Part shown: positions 1 through 6,222 of the stretch, piece after piece
Position numbering within the stretch: the stretch's first letter is position 1
How the letters are laid out: each line of letters starts with the position of its first letter
Origin: Gammaproteobacteria bacterium
GTDB taxonomy: Bacteria; Pseudomonadota; Gammaproteobacteria; Granulosicoccales; Granulosicoccaceae
DNA: 8,670 nucleotides
Reading direction: 5' to 3'
Assembly (NCBI GenBank): GCA_019634245.1
Contig: JAHQVR010000120.1
Location: 1-8,670 of the forward strand
Position numbers and translations under genes: made by a program
Notes under the pieces: generated by a model
Database searches by the model: none
Seen by the model: only the letters and a program-made list of their open reading frames with translations
What the model was told of the DNA's origin: nothing

Positions 1-1
1 A

Positions 2-715
2 AATATTGATAAAGCATTGGAAGATGCACAGAAAATGAATGAAGGGGTCAAACCATTAACCCAAATGCCAGTACATCTGGCTCTGCAAGATATTAGTTAC
101 CGCTACCTTTCCGAGAAAGCCAACGAGCTGTTCACCGTTGGGCCACTTAACTTAGAATTTAATTCCTCCGAACTGGTATTTATCGTTGGTCACAACGGCG
201 CCGGTAAAACCACATTCGCTAAATTGATTTCTGGCCTGTATCAGAGCGAACAAGGCAAGATACTATGTAACGATATTGCGATCGATAAGAATAATCTTAA
301 CAATTATCGTCAACTTTTCTCAGTTATTTTCACGGATCCTTTTGTGTTCGATGCTATTAAATTCGGCTATGAGAATTCAGCTAACTTACCAAAGCCAATT
401 AAAATTCAATCCTTATTGGAGAAACTGCAGCTTACTCATAAGGTCACTGTTAGTGATAATAGTATTGAGCATAACGGATTATCGCACGGTCAGAAAAAAC
501 GACTGGCGTTACTAACTGCGTATATGGAGAATAGACCAATCATAATTTTTGATGAATGGGCGGAAAACCAAGACCCGGAATTTAAAGATGTTTTTTATAA
601 AAAATTGTTACCCGAGCTCAGGGATAGCGGAAAACTGGTAATAGTTATAACACATGAATCACAGTATTTTAGTCATGCTGACAGAGTAGTGAAGCTGGGT
701 TCTTACACCGATTAG
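2..715 (+). CDS. Cyclic-peptide export ABC transporter, C-terminal ATPase part (5'-partial)
   Basis: The reading frame is open from the first full codon of the window, so the gene starts outside it. The TTG at 17 is probably not a real start. What remains is a complete ABC nucleotide-binding domain. Counting from codon 17, it has Walker A GHNGAGKTT (residues 58-66), the signature LSHGQKKRLALL (about 153-164), Walker B IIIFDEWAENQDP, and the H-loop in VIVITHE. The FDEWAxxQDPxFxxxFYxxLLPEL block is, from memory, characteristic of exporters that fuse a membrane domain to an ATPase and export siderophore or lipopeptide products, such as PvdE and SyrD. The missing upstream part should then encode six membrane helices in the inner membrane. 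Such genes usually sit beside nonribosomal peptide synthetase genes, and none is in view. The DNA is more AT-rich than the rest of the window. Family assignment is good; the exported substrate is unknown. Confidence 0.88.
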   Translation, partial: NIDKALEDAQKMNEGVKPLTQMPVHLALQDISYRYLSEKANELFTVGPLNLEFNSSELVFIVGHNGAGKTTFAKLISGLYQSEQGKILCNDIAIDKNNLNNYRQLFSVIFTDPFVFDAIKFGYENSANLPKPIKIQSLLEKLQLTHKVTVSDNSIEHNGLSHGQKKRLALLTAYMENRPIIIFDEWAENQDPEFKDVFYKKLLPELRDSGKLVIVITHESQYFSHADRVVKLGSYTD

Positions 716-902
716 CATGATTAAGCGCGCGTAGTGGCATCGGAATATTACTGTGCGTTTTTGAATCGAACAGCATAGCAACTAGCCAGCCTGTCCAAAA
801 TCAGCAAAATACCGCATTAAGTATTCCTGTTTCTTCAAGAACTGTGACAAGTGTGCTTTTGTTGCTTTCGCTCAGATTCTGCAGCTCACGCTGTTTTGCT
901 AA

Positions 903-930
903 GGGGCTTATGCATGATGCTATAAGCCCC
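903..930 (-). terminator. Possible hairpin terminator after the SDR gene
   Basis: GGGGCTTAT (903-911) pairs perfectly with ATAAGCCCC (922-930), giving a 9-bp stem with a 10-base loop. It begins 13 bases past the stop codon of the leftward SDR gene. Only two T residues follow on the minus strand, so it is a weak intrinsic terminator at best. It may instead protect the 3' end of the mRNA. The rest of the 716-942 gap shows no gene that can be supported. Confidence 0.4.
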
Positions 931-942
931 AAGCATTGATAT

Positions 943-1698
943 TTACAAATTCACTTTACCGCCATCGACGTTGATGGTCTGGCCGGTAAGAAAATCACTG
1001 TCTGGCGTACACAGAAAAAGTAGAGAACCCAGCAAATCTTCTGGAAGCATTTCTCGCTTGATCGAGCGGCTTGCAACTGTTGGGGCGCGCGCCATATCAA
1101 ACCCATGATTATCTCTAATGCCTTCACTTTCTGTTAAACCCGGTGCGATGGCATTGATCTGGATATTCTTATCTCCTAGCTCGCGCGCATGTCCGCGGGT
1201 CAACGCAATAACCGCCCCCTTGGAGGCTGTGTAGTGAGATAAACCTGGCGGCCCGTAGTAGAAGGTACCCGATGCAATATTAACCACCTTGCCACCACCG
1301 GCTTTGATCATAGTAGGCGTGATGGCACGCATCACTTGATGTACTCCGCGTACGTTCACCTTCATGATCAAGTCGAACTCGTCATCGTCAATCTCAAAGA
1401 ACGGTTTGGGTGTCAGTGTGGCGAAGATCGCTGCATTGTTTACCATAATATCCAAACCACCCATCTCACCAGTGGCCGTCTCCACCATCGCTTTAAGATC
1501 GTCATTCGATGTGATATCCACTTTTAAGCCTTGTGCCTTGCCTCCGGCATCGGTAATCGCTTTTACAGCGTTGGACGTGTCCTGCACATCTGTCACTAAT
1601 ACATTCGCGCCTTCATCAGCCATAGCTTTTGCCATCGCAGCGCCAATGCCCTGAGCGGCCCCTGTTATCACAGCCACTTTATTATCAAGCCTACCCAT
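943..1698 (-). CDS. Classical SDR-family NAD(P)-dependent dehydrogenase (FabG-like)
   Basis: This is a 251-residue cytoplasmic oxidoreductase of the classical short-chain dehydrogenase family and is full length. The Rossmann cofactor motif TGAAQGIG is at residues 12-19. Asp37 ends the second beta strand (VLVTD), which in this family favours NAD over NADP. NNAA is at 87-90. The catalytic set is Asn115, Ser143, Tyr156 and Lys160 (in YTASK), and the C-terminus has the usual TGQTINVDGG. The ATG at 1698 is preferred over an upstream in-frame TTG because GAGGAG lies about 8 bases before it. It is the last gene of the leftward operon and begins 20 bases after the GST stop. The context suggests oxidation of a secondary alcohol or hydroxy intermediate, comparable in role to the C-alpha dehydrogenase of aryl-ether pathways. 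It aligns better with general FabG-like enzymes than with LigD itself, so the substrate is not known. Confidence 0.9.
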   Translation of the reverse strand: MGRLDNKVAVITGAAQGIGAAMAKAMADEGANVLVTDVQDTSNAVKAITDAGGKAQGLKVDITSNDDLKAMVETATGEMGGLDIMVNNAAIFATLTPKPFFEIDDDEFDLIMKVNVRGVHQVMRAITPTMIKAGGGKVVNIASGTFYYGPPGLSHYTASKGAVIALTRGHARELGDKNIQINAIAPGLTESEGIRDNHGFDMARAPTVASRSIKREMLPEDLLGSLLFLCTPDSDFLTGQTINVDGGKVNL

Positions 1699-1718
1699 AG
1701 TGTTTCTCCTCAAGCCGA

Positions 1719-2534
1719 TTAGTTAATATCAAGAATTTTAGCCACTTCTGGCCAACTCTTTGTGCCATTGCTATGCAAGTCGTTGGTTAAATCTTCTGGA
1801 ACCCATTCAATCAGGTTTTTTTGAAATGTTGGCCTTTGCTGAATACGTTCAAACCAGTCTGTCACGCGAGGTAAGCGACCGTTTTCCCACATACCGCTCA
1901 TATTCATCATGGCCAAACGATTGACGTAAGGGGTTAGTGCAATATCAGCGATTGTAAATTTGTTCGCAACCAACCATTCACCGTCTTTCAACGCATCTTC
2001 CATCTTAAATAGATAGCTGTCATAGAGTTTAATTTTCTCAGTAGCACCTGGAGCTTCAAAGCCATATCGTATAAAGCCATCTTTCTGAGACTTCCAATCG
2101 GAGGTAACAGAAAATTCTGGGGTGGAGGCGAGAAACTCTCTAGTGCCTTCTTCGCCAAGCTTTTTCATAACCGTATGCCGATGGGAACACACAAATGTCA
2201 CGGCGCCACAGGCGGGATGTAGATCTTCATCCACAGCCTTTGTCCAGTAGCGCACCTGCGCACGCTCATAAGCATCGGTAGGGTGCAGGCTGGATTCCGG
2301 AGCTATGCTGTCAAGATATTCGCAGATAACCGTTGAGTCGGGAATCACCAAATCATCATGAACTAACGTGGGAACCACAGATTTTGGATTGATCTTGATA
2401 TAGTCAGGATTAAACTGTTCGCCTGCCAGTATGTCGATGTACACACCTTGCCACTCCAGGTCTTTCTCTGCCATGGCAAAACGTACTTTGGCAGCGCAGA
2501 CCGAACTTCCGTGATGATATAGAGTAAAGCTCAT
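1719..2534 (-). CDS. Glutathione S-transferase, Lig (beta-etherase)-like
   Basis: This is a 271-residue cytosolic glutathione S-transferase. The N-terminal thioredoxin-like domain (about residues 1-80) contains the Ser10-Ser11-Val-Cys13 region, where the catalytic Ser or Cys of the family lies. It also has the cis-proline VPT (Pro55) and the glutathione-binding DSTVICEYLD (66-75). The all-helical C-terminal domain carries FTIADIALTPY. The stretches INPKSVVPTL, STVICEYL and RAQVRYWTKAVDE recall LigF-type beta-etherases of lignin catabolism, and the roughly 270-residue length also fits that group better than ordinary 200-220-residue GSTs. The ATG at 2534 overlaps the aldehyde dehydrogenase stop in ATGA, and no strong Shine-Dalgarno sequence is present, so translation is probably coupled. 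Its place between an aldehyde dehydrogenase and an SDR argues for a catabolic rather than a detoxifying role. The resemblance was judged from memory, and the substrate may be an ether, an epoxide or a halide. Confidence 0.87.
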   Translation of the reverse strand: MSFTLYHHGSSVCAAKVRFAMAEKDLEWQGVYIDILAGEQFNPDYIKINPKSVVPTLVHDDLVIPDSTVICEYLDSIAPESSLHPTDAYERAQVRYWTKAVDEDLHPACGAVTFVCSHRHTVMKKLGEEGTREFLASTPEFSVTSDWKSQKDGFIRYGFEAPGATEKIKLYDSYLFKMEDALKDGEWLVANKFTIADIALTPYVNRLAMMNMSGMWENGRLPRVTDWFERIQQRPTFQKNLIEWVPEDLTNDLHSNGTKSWPEVAKILDIN

Positions 2535-3967
2535 AGTTGCACCGTAACCCACTTTAATTCAGTCATTGCTTCTAAATCAGCATCAGTTCCTTCCCGTCCA
2601 ACACCGCTTTGACCATTACCACCAAAGGGCACATGCGCCTCATCATGGATGGTGGGTCCATTGATATGACACATACCTGCGCCGATGTTTTTTGCAAAAT
2701 GCAGGGCTTTGTTAATATCGTTAGTAAAAATAGCTGATGATAAACCGTACTCCGTATCGTTAGCTCTCTCCAGTCCTTCTTCATAGCTATCGATAGGATA
2801 TATCGACGTCACAGGACCAAACGTTTCTTCGCGACAGAGCGTCATGTCTTCCTGTACTCCAGTCAGTAGGGTAGGTTGACAACGATTACCCTCCCATTCA
2901 CCACCCACCGCTACGGTTGCGCCTTTCTGAACGGCATCGCTAATGTGATTTTTTATGCGCTCACGCTGTCGTTCCGAGATAATCGGTGCAATGACTGTAT
3001 TGGGATCTCTCAAGTCACCCATGCCAACCTTCGAAGCGATCATCGAAAAGCGTTTAACAAACTCATCATAGAGTGGGCGCTCAACATAAAATCGACTCGA
3101 TGCGATGCAGGCCTGACCACCAAACATAAATATGGACCGTGCGGCTAGCGGCATAACTTTTTCTAAATCAGCATCTGCCAGTATGACGGTTGGGCTCTTG
3201 CCACCGAGCTCCAGGGTGTTTGGAGTTTTGTTCTTCGCACAGATTTCGTTGATATGCTGACCCACCACGGATGATCCGGTAAAAGACACAAAACTCACAT
3301 CCTCATGCCCGGTTAAATGATCACCAATTTCGTGCCCGTACCCAGTGACCACATTGAATGTCCCTTCGGGAAAACCGGCGTCATGGATGATTTTGGCGAA
3401 CAAGACAGAGAGATGTGGTGCCATTTCTGACGGTAGGTGGACGACGGTGTTGCCAACCGCCAACGCGTTCGAGATCAAACGAGTCACTTTTATCAGAGGT
3501 ACATTAAAGGGCGTGATAACCGCCACCACGCCTCTGGGTTCTCGGATTGACATCGAGAATTTGCCAGGAGCATCCGAAGGAATGGTTTCACCGCGTACAT
3601 TTCGACACATTCCGGCCGCTGCTCGAACCATGGTGAGGCCTTTGCCAAATTCGAACATCGCCTTTTGAACCGGTGAGCCGATTTCATCGATTAGGCATCC
3701 AACGAGTTCGTCCTTACGCTCCTCCATCAACTCTGCTACTCGTAACAACCAGCGTTCACGCTCGGCGGGCAACGTGCTCTTGTAGGTTGGAAAAGCTTCC
3801 TTGGCTGCCGCTACGGCTCTGCGTATATCATCACCACTGCCTTTAGCCGCATGACAATACACGCTGTCATCAATGGGATTCAGAACCTCAAAAGTTTCAC
3901 CATTGTCTGTGTCTGTCCATCCACCACCGATAAAATGTTGGATTTGAAAAACGGTTTTTGCATCCAT
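2531..3967 (-). CDS. Aldehyde dehydrogenase, aromatic (vanillin/benzaldehyde) type
   Basis: This is a 478-residue NAD(P)-dependent aldehyde dehydrogenase of the main superfamily, full length and cytoplasmic. Counting from the ATG at 3967, the oxyanion Asn155 is in TPFNVP and FTGSSVVG binds cofactor. The general base Glu253 is in LELGGKSP, the catalytic Cys287 in GGQACIASS, and Glu381 in EETFGPV. The C-terminal block NGPTIHDEAHVPFGG resembles vanillin and benzaldehyde dehydrogenases, suggesting oxidation of an aromatic aldehyde to its acid. In the usual VxKPSE cofactor motif the Lys is replaced by Leu (VVHLPSE). The start was set at 3967 because GGAGA lies 7 bases upstream; an in-frame TTG at 3979 is less likely. 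The gene follows the dctM remnant by 30 bases and overlaps the GST start by four bases, so it is part of the leftward operon. The family is certain; the substrate class is inferred. Confidence 0.93.
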   Translation of the reverse strand: MDAKTVFQIQHFIGGGWTDTDNGETFEVLNPIDDSVYCHAAKGSGDDIRRAVAAAKEAFPTYKSTLPAERERWLLRVAELMEERKDELVGCLIDEIGSPVQKAMFEFGKGLTMVRAAAGMCRNVRGETIPSDAPGKFSMSIREPRGVVAVITPFNVPLIKVTRLISNALAVGNTVVHLPSEMAPHLSVLFAKIIHDAGFPEGTFNVVTGYGHEIGDHLTGHEDVSFVSFTGSSVVGQHINEICAKNKTPNTLELGGKSPTVILADADLEKVMPLAARSIFMFGGQACIASSRFYVERPLYDEFVKRFSMIASKVGMGDLRDPNTVIAPIISERQRERIKNHISDAVQKGATVAVGGEWEGNRCQPTLLTGVQEDMTLCREETFGPVTSIYPIDSYEEGLERANDTEYGLSSAIFTNDINKALHFAKNIGAGMCHINGPTIHDEAHVPFGGNGQSGVGREGTDADLEAMTELKWVTVQL

Positions 3968-3997
3968 AGTAGTCTCCAAGAATAGCGGTGTGATTTA

Positions 3998-4273
3998 CTA
4001 ATTACCCACTAATTTTTGTGGTAAGTACAAAGCGATTTGTGGTAGGAGGATAAGAAGTCCGATCATCCCCGCCATAGCAAACCAAAAAGGCCAAATGCCT
4101 GAAAATATTCTACCCATCGGCACCTCGGGTGCAATGGACTTTACAACAAAGACATTGATACCCACAGGCGGTGAAATCATCCCCATCTCCAAGGCGATGA
4201 CCACGATGATTCCAAACCAGATTAAATCCCACTCGAGCCCAACGGCAATCGGAATAACCTTAACGAACCACTA
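3998..4273 (-). pseudogene. dctM: TRAP transporter large permease DctM, C-terminal remnant
   Basis: Read leftward in its own frame from about 4273, this segment encodes the last 90 or so residues of a TRAP transporter large membrane subunit (family length about 425-440). It has the conserved IWFGIIVV, then ALEMGMISPPVGINVFVVK, a short loop, a final hydrophobic helix (FWFAMAGMIGLLILLPQIAL) and the terminal residues of the protein. In this frame a TAG lies just upstream of the remaining homology, near 4275. There is no proper start, and the first Met codon is at 4204. More than three quarters of the gene is therefore missing. A working DctM forms the inner-membrane channel that imports organic acids together with Na+, and this fragment could not. 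It is fused out of frame to the start of dctP, as the product of an internal deletion. The stop precedes the aldehyde dehydrogenase start by 30 bases, the expected position at the end of a transporter set. Confidence 0.85.
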
Positions 4274-4440
4274 GAGCGTGTTTCCAACTCTTCGCCAAAC
4301 CATTTGAACATCACCGTGTTCGAATGATGTTGCGGCGGCACAAAGGTGGCCACTGATAATTCCTCGGCTGAGGCGATGGACATAGCCCATGATGCAGTGC
4401 CTATGGCAAGGGCCATGGTGATATATTTCAACGGTTGCAT
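4222..4440 (-). pseudogene. dctP: TRAP solute-binding protein DctP, N-terminal remnant
   Basis: The ATG at 4440 follows GGAGA with a normal 7-base gap. It opens a typical Sec signal peptide: MQPLKYITMALAIGTASWAM, then a likely AxA cleavage site near SIASAEE. The mature start LSVATFVPPQHHSN and the helix FKWFGEELETRSSGSL match the beginning of DctP-type periplasmic binding proteins, which normally run to about 330 residues. After roughly 50 residues the homology stops. The frame then runs through DNA that belongs to dctM, read out of frame, and ends at TAA (4222-4224) after 72 residues. The product would be a short secreted peptide without a binding site. This was the first gene of the leftward operon, directly behind its promoter. 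The missing part covers the rest of dctP, the small permease dctQ and most of dctM. An assembly gap is an alternative explanation. Confidence 0.82.
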
Positions 4441-4470
4441 TAGTGTCTCCAGCGGTGAGGGAAATCCATT

Positions 4471-4482
4471 ATGGGATCCTGA
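4471..4482. promoter_or_regulatory. Candidate operator site 1 for the GntR regulator
   Basis: ATGGGATCCTGA contains the GGATCC core shared with sites 2 and 3 but has poor outer symmetry. It lies in the untranslated leader of the leftward operon, about 20-30 bases downstream of the predicted transcription start. A bound repressor could block elongation there. It is assigned by similarity to the perfect palindrome at 4600-4611 only. Confidence 0.4.
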
Positions 4483-4508
4483 AATACTTGTTTTGACGCA
4501 CATTTTGA

Positions 4509-4537
4509 ATTCTACGCTCTAGTAAAATTGCATTCAA
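4509..4537 (-). promoter_or_regulatory. Predicted sigma70 promoter of the leftward catabolic operon
   Basis: On the minus strand the -35 box TTGAAT (4537-4532) and the -10 box TAGAAT (4514-4509) are separated by exactly 17 bases. They match the consensus in 4 and 5 of 6 positions. Transcription would start near 4502, giving a leader of about 60 bases before the dctP start at 4440. The promoter is intact although the transporter genes behind it are deleted, so the aldehyde dehydrogenase, GST and SDR genes could still be expressed. Confidence 0.6.
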
Positions 4538-4599
4538 GTGGGTGTTTAAAGCGAATATTCAGAAAAAATCACTCAATAACAACAAAATCAATCAGGCAT

Positions 4600-4611
4600 T
4601 TGGGATCCCAA
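4600..4611. promoter_or_regulatory. Candidate operator site 2: perfect GGATCC-centred palindrome
   Basis: TTGGGATCCCAA is a perfect 12-base palindrome between the divergent operon and the GntR-family gene. Its centre is 22 bases, about two helical turns, from the centre of the next GGATCC site. A dimeric winged-helix repressor of the FCD-GntR class is expected to bind such a short palindrome. From memory, VanR-type members recognise a similar ATTGGATCCAAT element. Binding is inferred, not shown. Confidence 0.55.
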
Positions 4612-4621
4612 GAGGTTGATT

Positions 4622-4633
4622 ATTGGATCCTAA
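4622..4633. promoter_or_regulatory. Candidate operator site 3, upstream of the GntR gene
   Basis: ATTGGATCCTAA has the GGATCC core and partly symmetric flanks. It ends 35 bases before the regulator's ATG. A weak rightward promoter can be drawn around it (TTGATT at 4616-4621, 17 bases, CAATAT at 4639-4644), which would place the site in the spacer and suit autorepression. The -10 box is poor, so the promoter itself is tentative. Confidence 0.45.
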
Positions 4634-4668
4634 ACTAGCAATATGAGCTTTCTTGACCAGGTAATACT

Positions 4669-5460
4669 ATGAGTTCAATCGACACCGAACTGGCGAACAC
4701 CATCCGACAGGACATCCTCGATGGATCCTTCGAACACGGTGCCCGCATCACCGAGGCGAAATTGTGCGATTCGCACAAAGTGTCACGTACCCCGGTCAGG
4801 CTTGCACTGAGACGGCTAGAGCAAGAGGGCATGATCCGAAAAGGCGAGGGCCGGGGGTACGTCGTTGAGGAGATCACCGTTAATGACATCAGGCAGGCCG
4901 TGCAAGTTCGAGGACATCTAGAAAGCCTGGCTGCCAGATTGATGGCACAAAAAGAATCCCAAGCACAAGACTTGGACCGCATGGCGCGGGCGATCGAACA
5001 AATCGATTCTCTGATCGAAAAAGGCAGCCTTGACGACGATACGATAAGAAAAATGCATGCTCAGAATTTCGCGTTTCACAACACGATCCTTGAATGTTGT
5101 GGAAATTCCTATGTGAAATTCACGTGCAATCAGATCAGTCACCTACCCATGTTGGCATCGGGTTCTATGGTGTTTGATCGCGATTCCATTAATAGCAAAG
5201 ACATCGAAAAGACCATTCTGCGCTTGAAAATCGGAAATTCTCAGCACCGTATTATTTATAAGTCTATAGAGCAAGGCGACCCAGTGCGCGCAGAGGGGAT
5301 GATGAGGGAACACTCAAACACGATGATCGAATACATTGAAGTCTTTGAACAAAGAAAAACTAAACTCACTGTGCGCGATTTGGTCAGTTACTCTGTTCAA
5401 GGAGATCCAGCTGACGACAACGCCGATGAGAGGTCGTTGGGTAAAAGCGCAGCATCGTAG
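4669..5460 (+). CDS. GntR-family transcriptional regulator with FCD ligand domain
   Basis: This is a 263-residue cytoplasmic DNA-binding protein. Residues about 5-70 form the GntR winged helix: LANTIRQDILDGSF, then ITEAKLCDSHKVSRTPVRLALRRLEQEGMI with the recognition helix in SRTPVRLALRRL, then the wing GEGRGYVV. The remainder is the all-helical FCD domain. His137 (FAFHNTI), His193 (SQHRIIY) and His215 (REHSN) sit at the usual metal or ligand positions. The residue four before His137 is Asn133, where many members have Asp. A tail of about 25 residues (240-263), polar and rich in Asp and Ser, lies beyond the domain. The ATG at 4669 follows a modest AGGT. The gene is divergent from the aldehyde dehydrogenase operon and has GGATCC sites on both sides of the shared promoter region, one of them inside its own coding region at 4723-4728. 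The likely role is a repressor released by a pathway acid; the ligand is unknown. Confidence 0.92.
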   Translation: MSSIDTELANTIRQDILDGSFEHGARITEAKLCDSHKVSRTPVRLALRRLEQEGMIRKGEGRGYVVEEITVNDIRQAVQVRGHLESLAARLMAQKESQAQDLDRMARAIEQIDSLIEKGSLDDDTIRKMHAQNFAFHNTILECCGNSYVKFTCNQISHLPMLASGSMVFDRDSINSKDIEKTILRLKIGNSQHRIIYKSIEQGDPVRAEGMMREHSNTMIEYIEVFEQRKTKLTVRDLVSYSVQGDPADDNADERSLGKSAAS

Positions 5461-5474
5461 TCATTGATAACGCC

Positions 5475-5480
5475 TATAAT
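5475..5480 (+). promoter_or_regulatory. Perfect -10 hexamer before the sulfotransferase gene
   Basis: A consensus TATAAT lies in the 103-base gap between the regulator and the sulfotransferase-like gene, about 84 bases before the latter's start. No convincing -35 box or extended -10 was found at the right distance. It may drive the two downstream genes separately from the regulator, or be chance. Confidence 0.25.
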
Positions 5481-5563
5481 CGCATTGCTGGACTGCAGAG
5501 CCATCATATCAGTTACCTGATTCCTGGAACCTATTCCGTGTCCAAACTAACACCCAGTAAGCC

Positions 5564-6163
5564 GTGACTTTAAAGATTATCGGCACAGGCTTTGGCCGTA
5601 CGGGCACTGATTCCATGCGTCATGCGTTGAACACTCTTGGGGTTGGGCCAACCCACCATATGCGAGAGCTTGGCAACCAGAATCCACTTCGCAAACACTG
5701 GCTAGAGTTAGTTGACGGCGCAGAACCCAACTGGAACAAACTGTTCGCCGGATACCATGCGTGCGTCGATTGGCCATCGGCGTACTATTGGCAATCCTTG
5801 GTGACCGAGTACCCGGACGCCAAGGTCCTTCTCACGCTGCGTTCGGCAGAAAGTTGGTGGGTCAGCTTTGAGGCCACCATTCTCAAACACATCATCGAAT
5901 ACCCTGATCCAACAGGGTTTGCACACCGGCTAATCGCGGAGCAGGTGTTTGATGGACGCCCAGATGATAAAAATCACGCAATAGCCGTTTACAACCAAAA
6001 TGTTGATGAGGTAAAGGCCACTATTGATTCTTCTCGATTGCTTATTCATAACCTTGGCGACGGATGGGGTCCTTTGTGTCGATGGCTAAACCTTCCGACA
6101 CCAGACACCGAGTATCCGAAAGGCAATTCAGCGAAGGAATTTATGACACGATTGATTAAGTAG
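5564..6163 (+). CDS. Sulfotransferase-family protein (short P-loop type)
   Basis: This is a 199-residue protein resembling the small sulfotransferase family common in bacteria, of near-normal length. The P-loop-like PAPS-binding segment GTGFGRTGTDSM is at residues 7-18. VDWPSAYYWQSL follows at 68-79, then YPDAKVLLTLRSAESWW (83-99), which corresponds to the second PAPS-binding strand. Family members typically have R-D-P there, while this protein has R-S-A. The C-terminal GDGWGPLCRWLNLPTPDTEYP is also typical. The start is a GTG with a stop codon two codons upstream, so no earlier start is possible in frame. The Shine-Dalgarno sequence is weak. Sulfate transfer to a small molecule is the family's expected chemistry, but few of these short members have been tested. 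The gene runs in the same direction as the regulator and the RraA-like gene. Its part in the pathway is unknown. Confidence 0.82.
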   Translation: MTLKIIGTGFGRTGTDSMRHALNTLGVGPTHHMRELGNQNPLRKHWLELVDGAEPNWNKLFAGYHACVDWPSAYYWQSLVTEYPDAKVLLTLRSAESWWVSFEATILKHIIEYPDPTGFAHRLIAEQVFDGRPDDKNHAIAVYNQNVDEVKATIDSSRLLIHNLGDGWGPLCRWLNLPTPDTEYPKGNSAKEFMTRLIK

Positions 6164-6222
6164 ACTCGTTATAATTGGCGAAGACCCTCAGCTCCATTAG
6201 ACCTCTCCCAGCGGACCACCCT

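Noticed and set aside
775..902. Leftward frame of about 32 residues (AKQRELQNLSESNKS...) in the gap after the SDR gene
   Set aside because: It has plausible helical composition but no start codon with a ribosome-binding site, runs through the hairpin region, and matches nothing I recognise. It could be a decayed gene end, but the evidence is too thin.
4635..4982. Leftward open frame opposite the start of the GntR-family gene
   Set aside because: It is antisense to a well-supported gene, has no family resemblance and is rich in Ser, Arg and Cys, as expected of a shadow frame.
5520..5530. Short palindrome TTCCTGGAA before the sulfotransferase gene as an operator
   Set aside because: It is a single nine-base palindrome with no second copy noticed nearby and no matching regulator, so chance is a sufficient explanation.
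6175..6222. TTG start for the RraA-like gene, adding 16 residues
   Set aside because: No Shine-Dalgarno sequence precedes it, and the family's usual N-terminal length fits the ATG at 6223 better. The extension remains possible.
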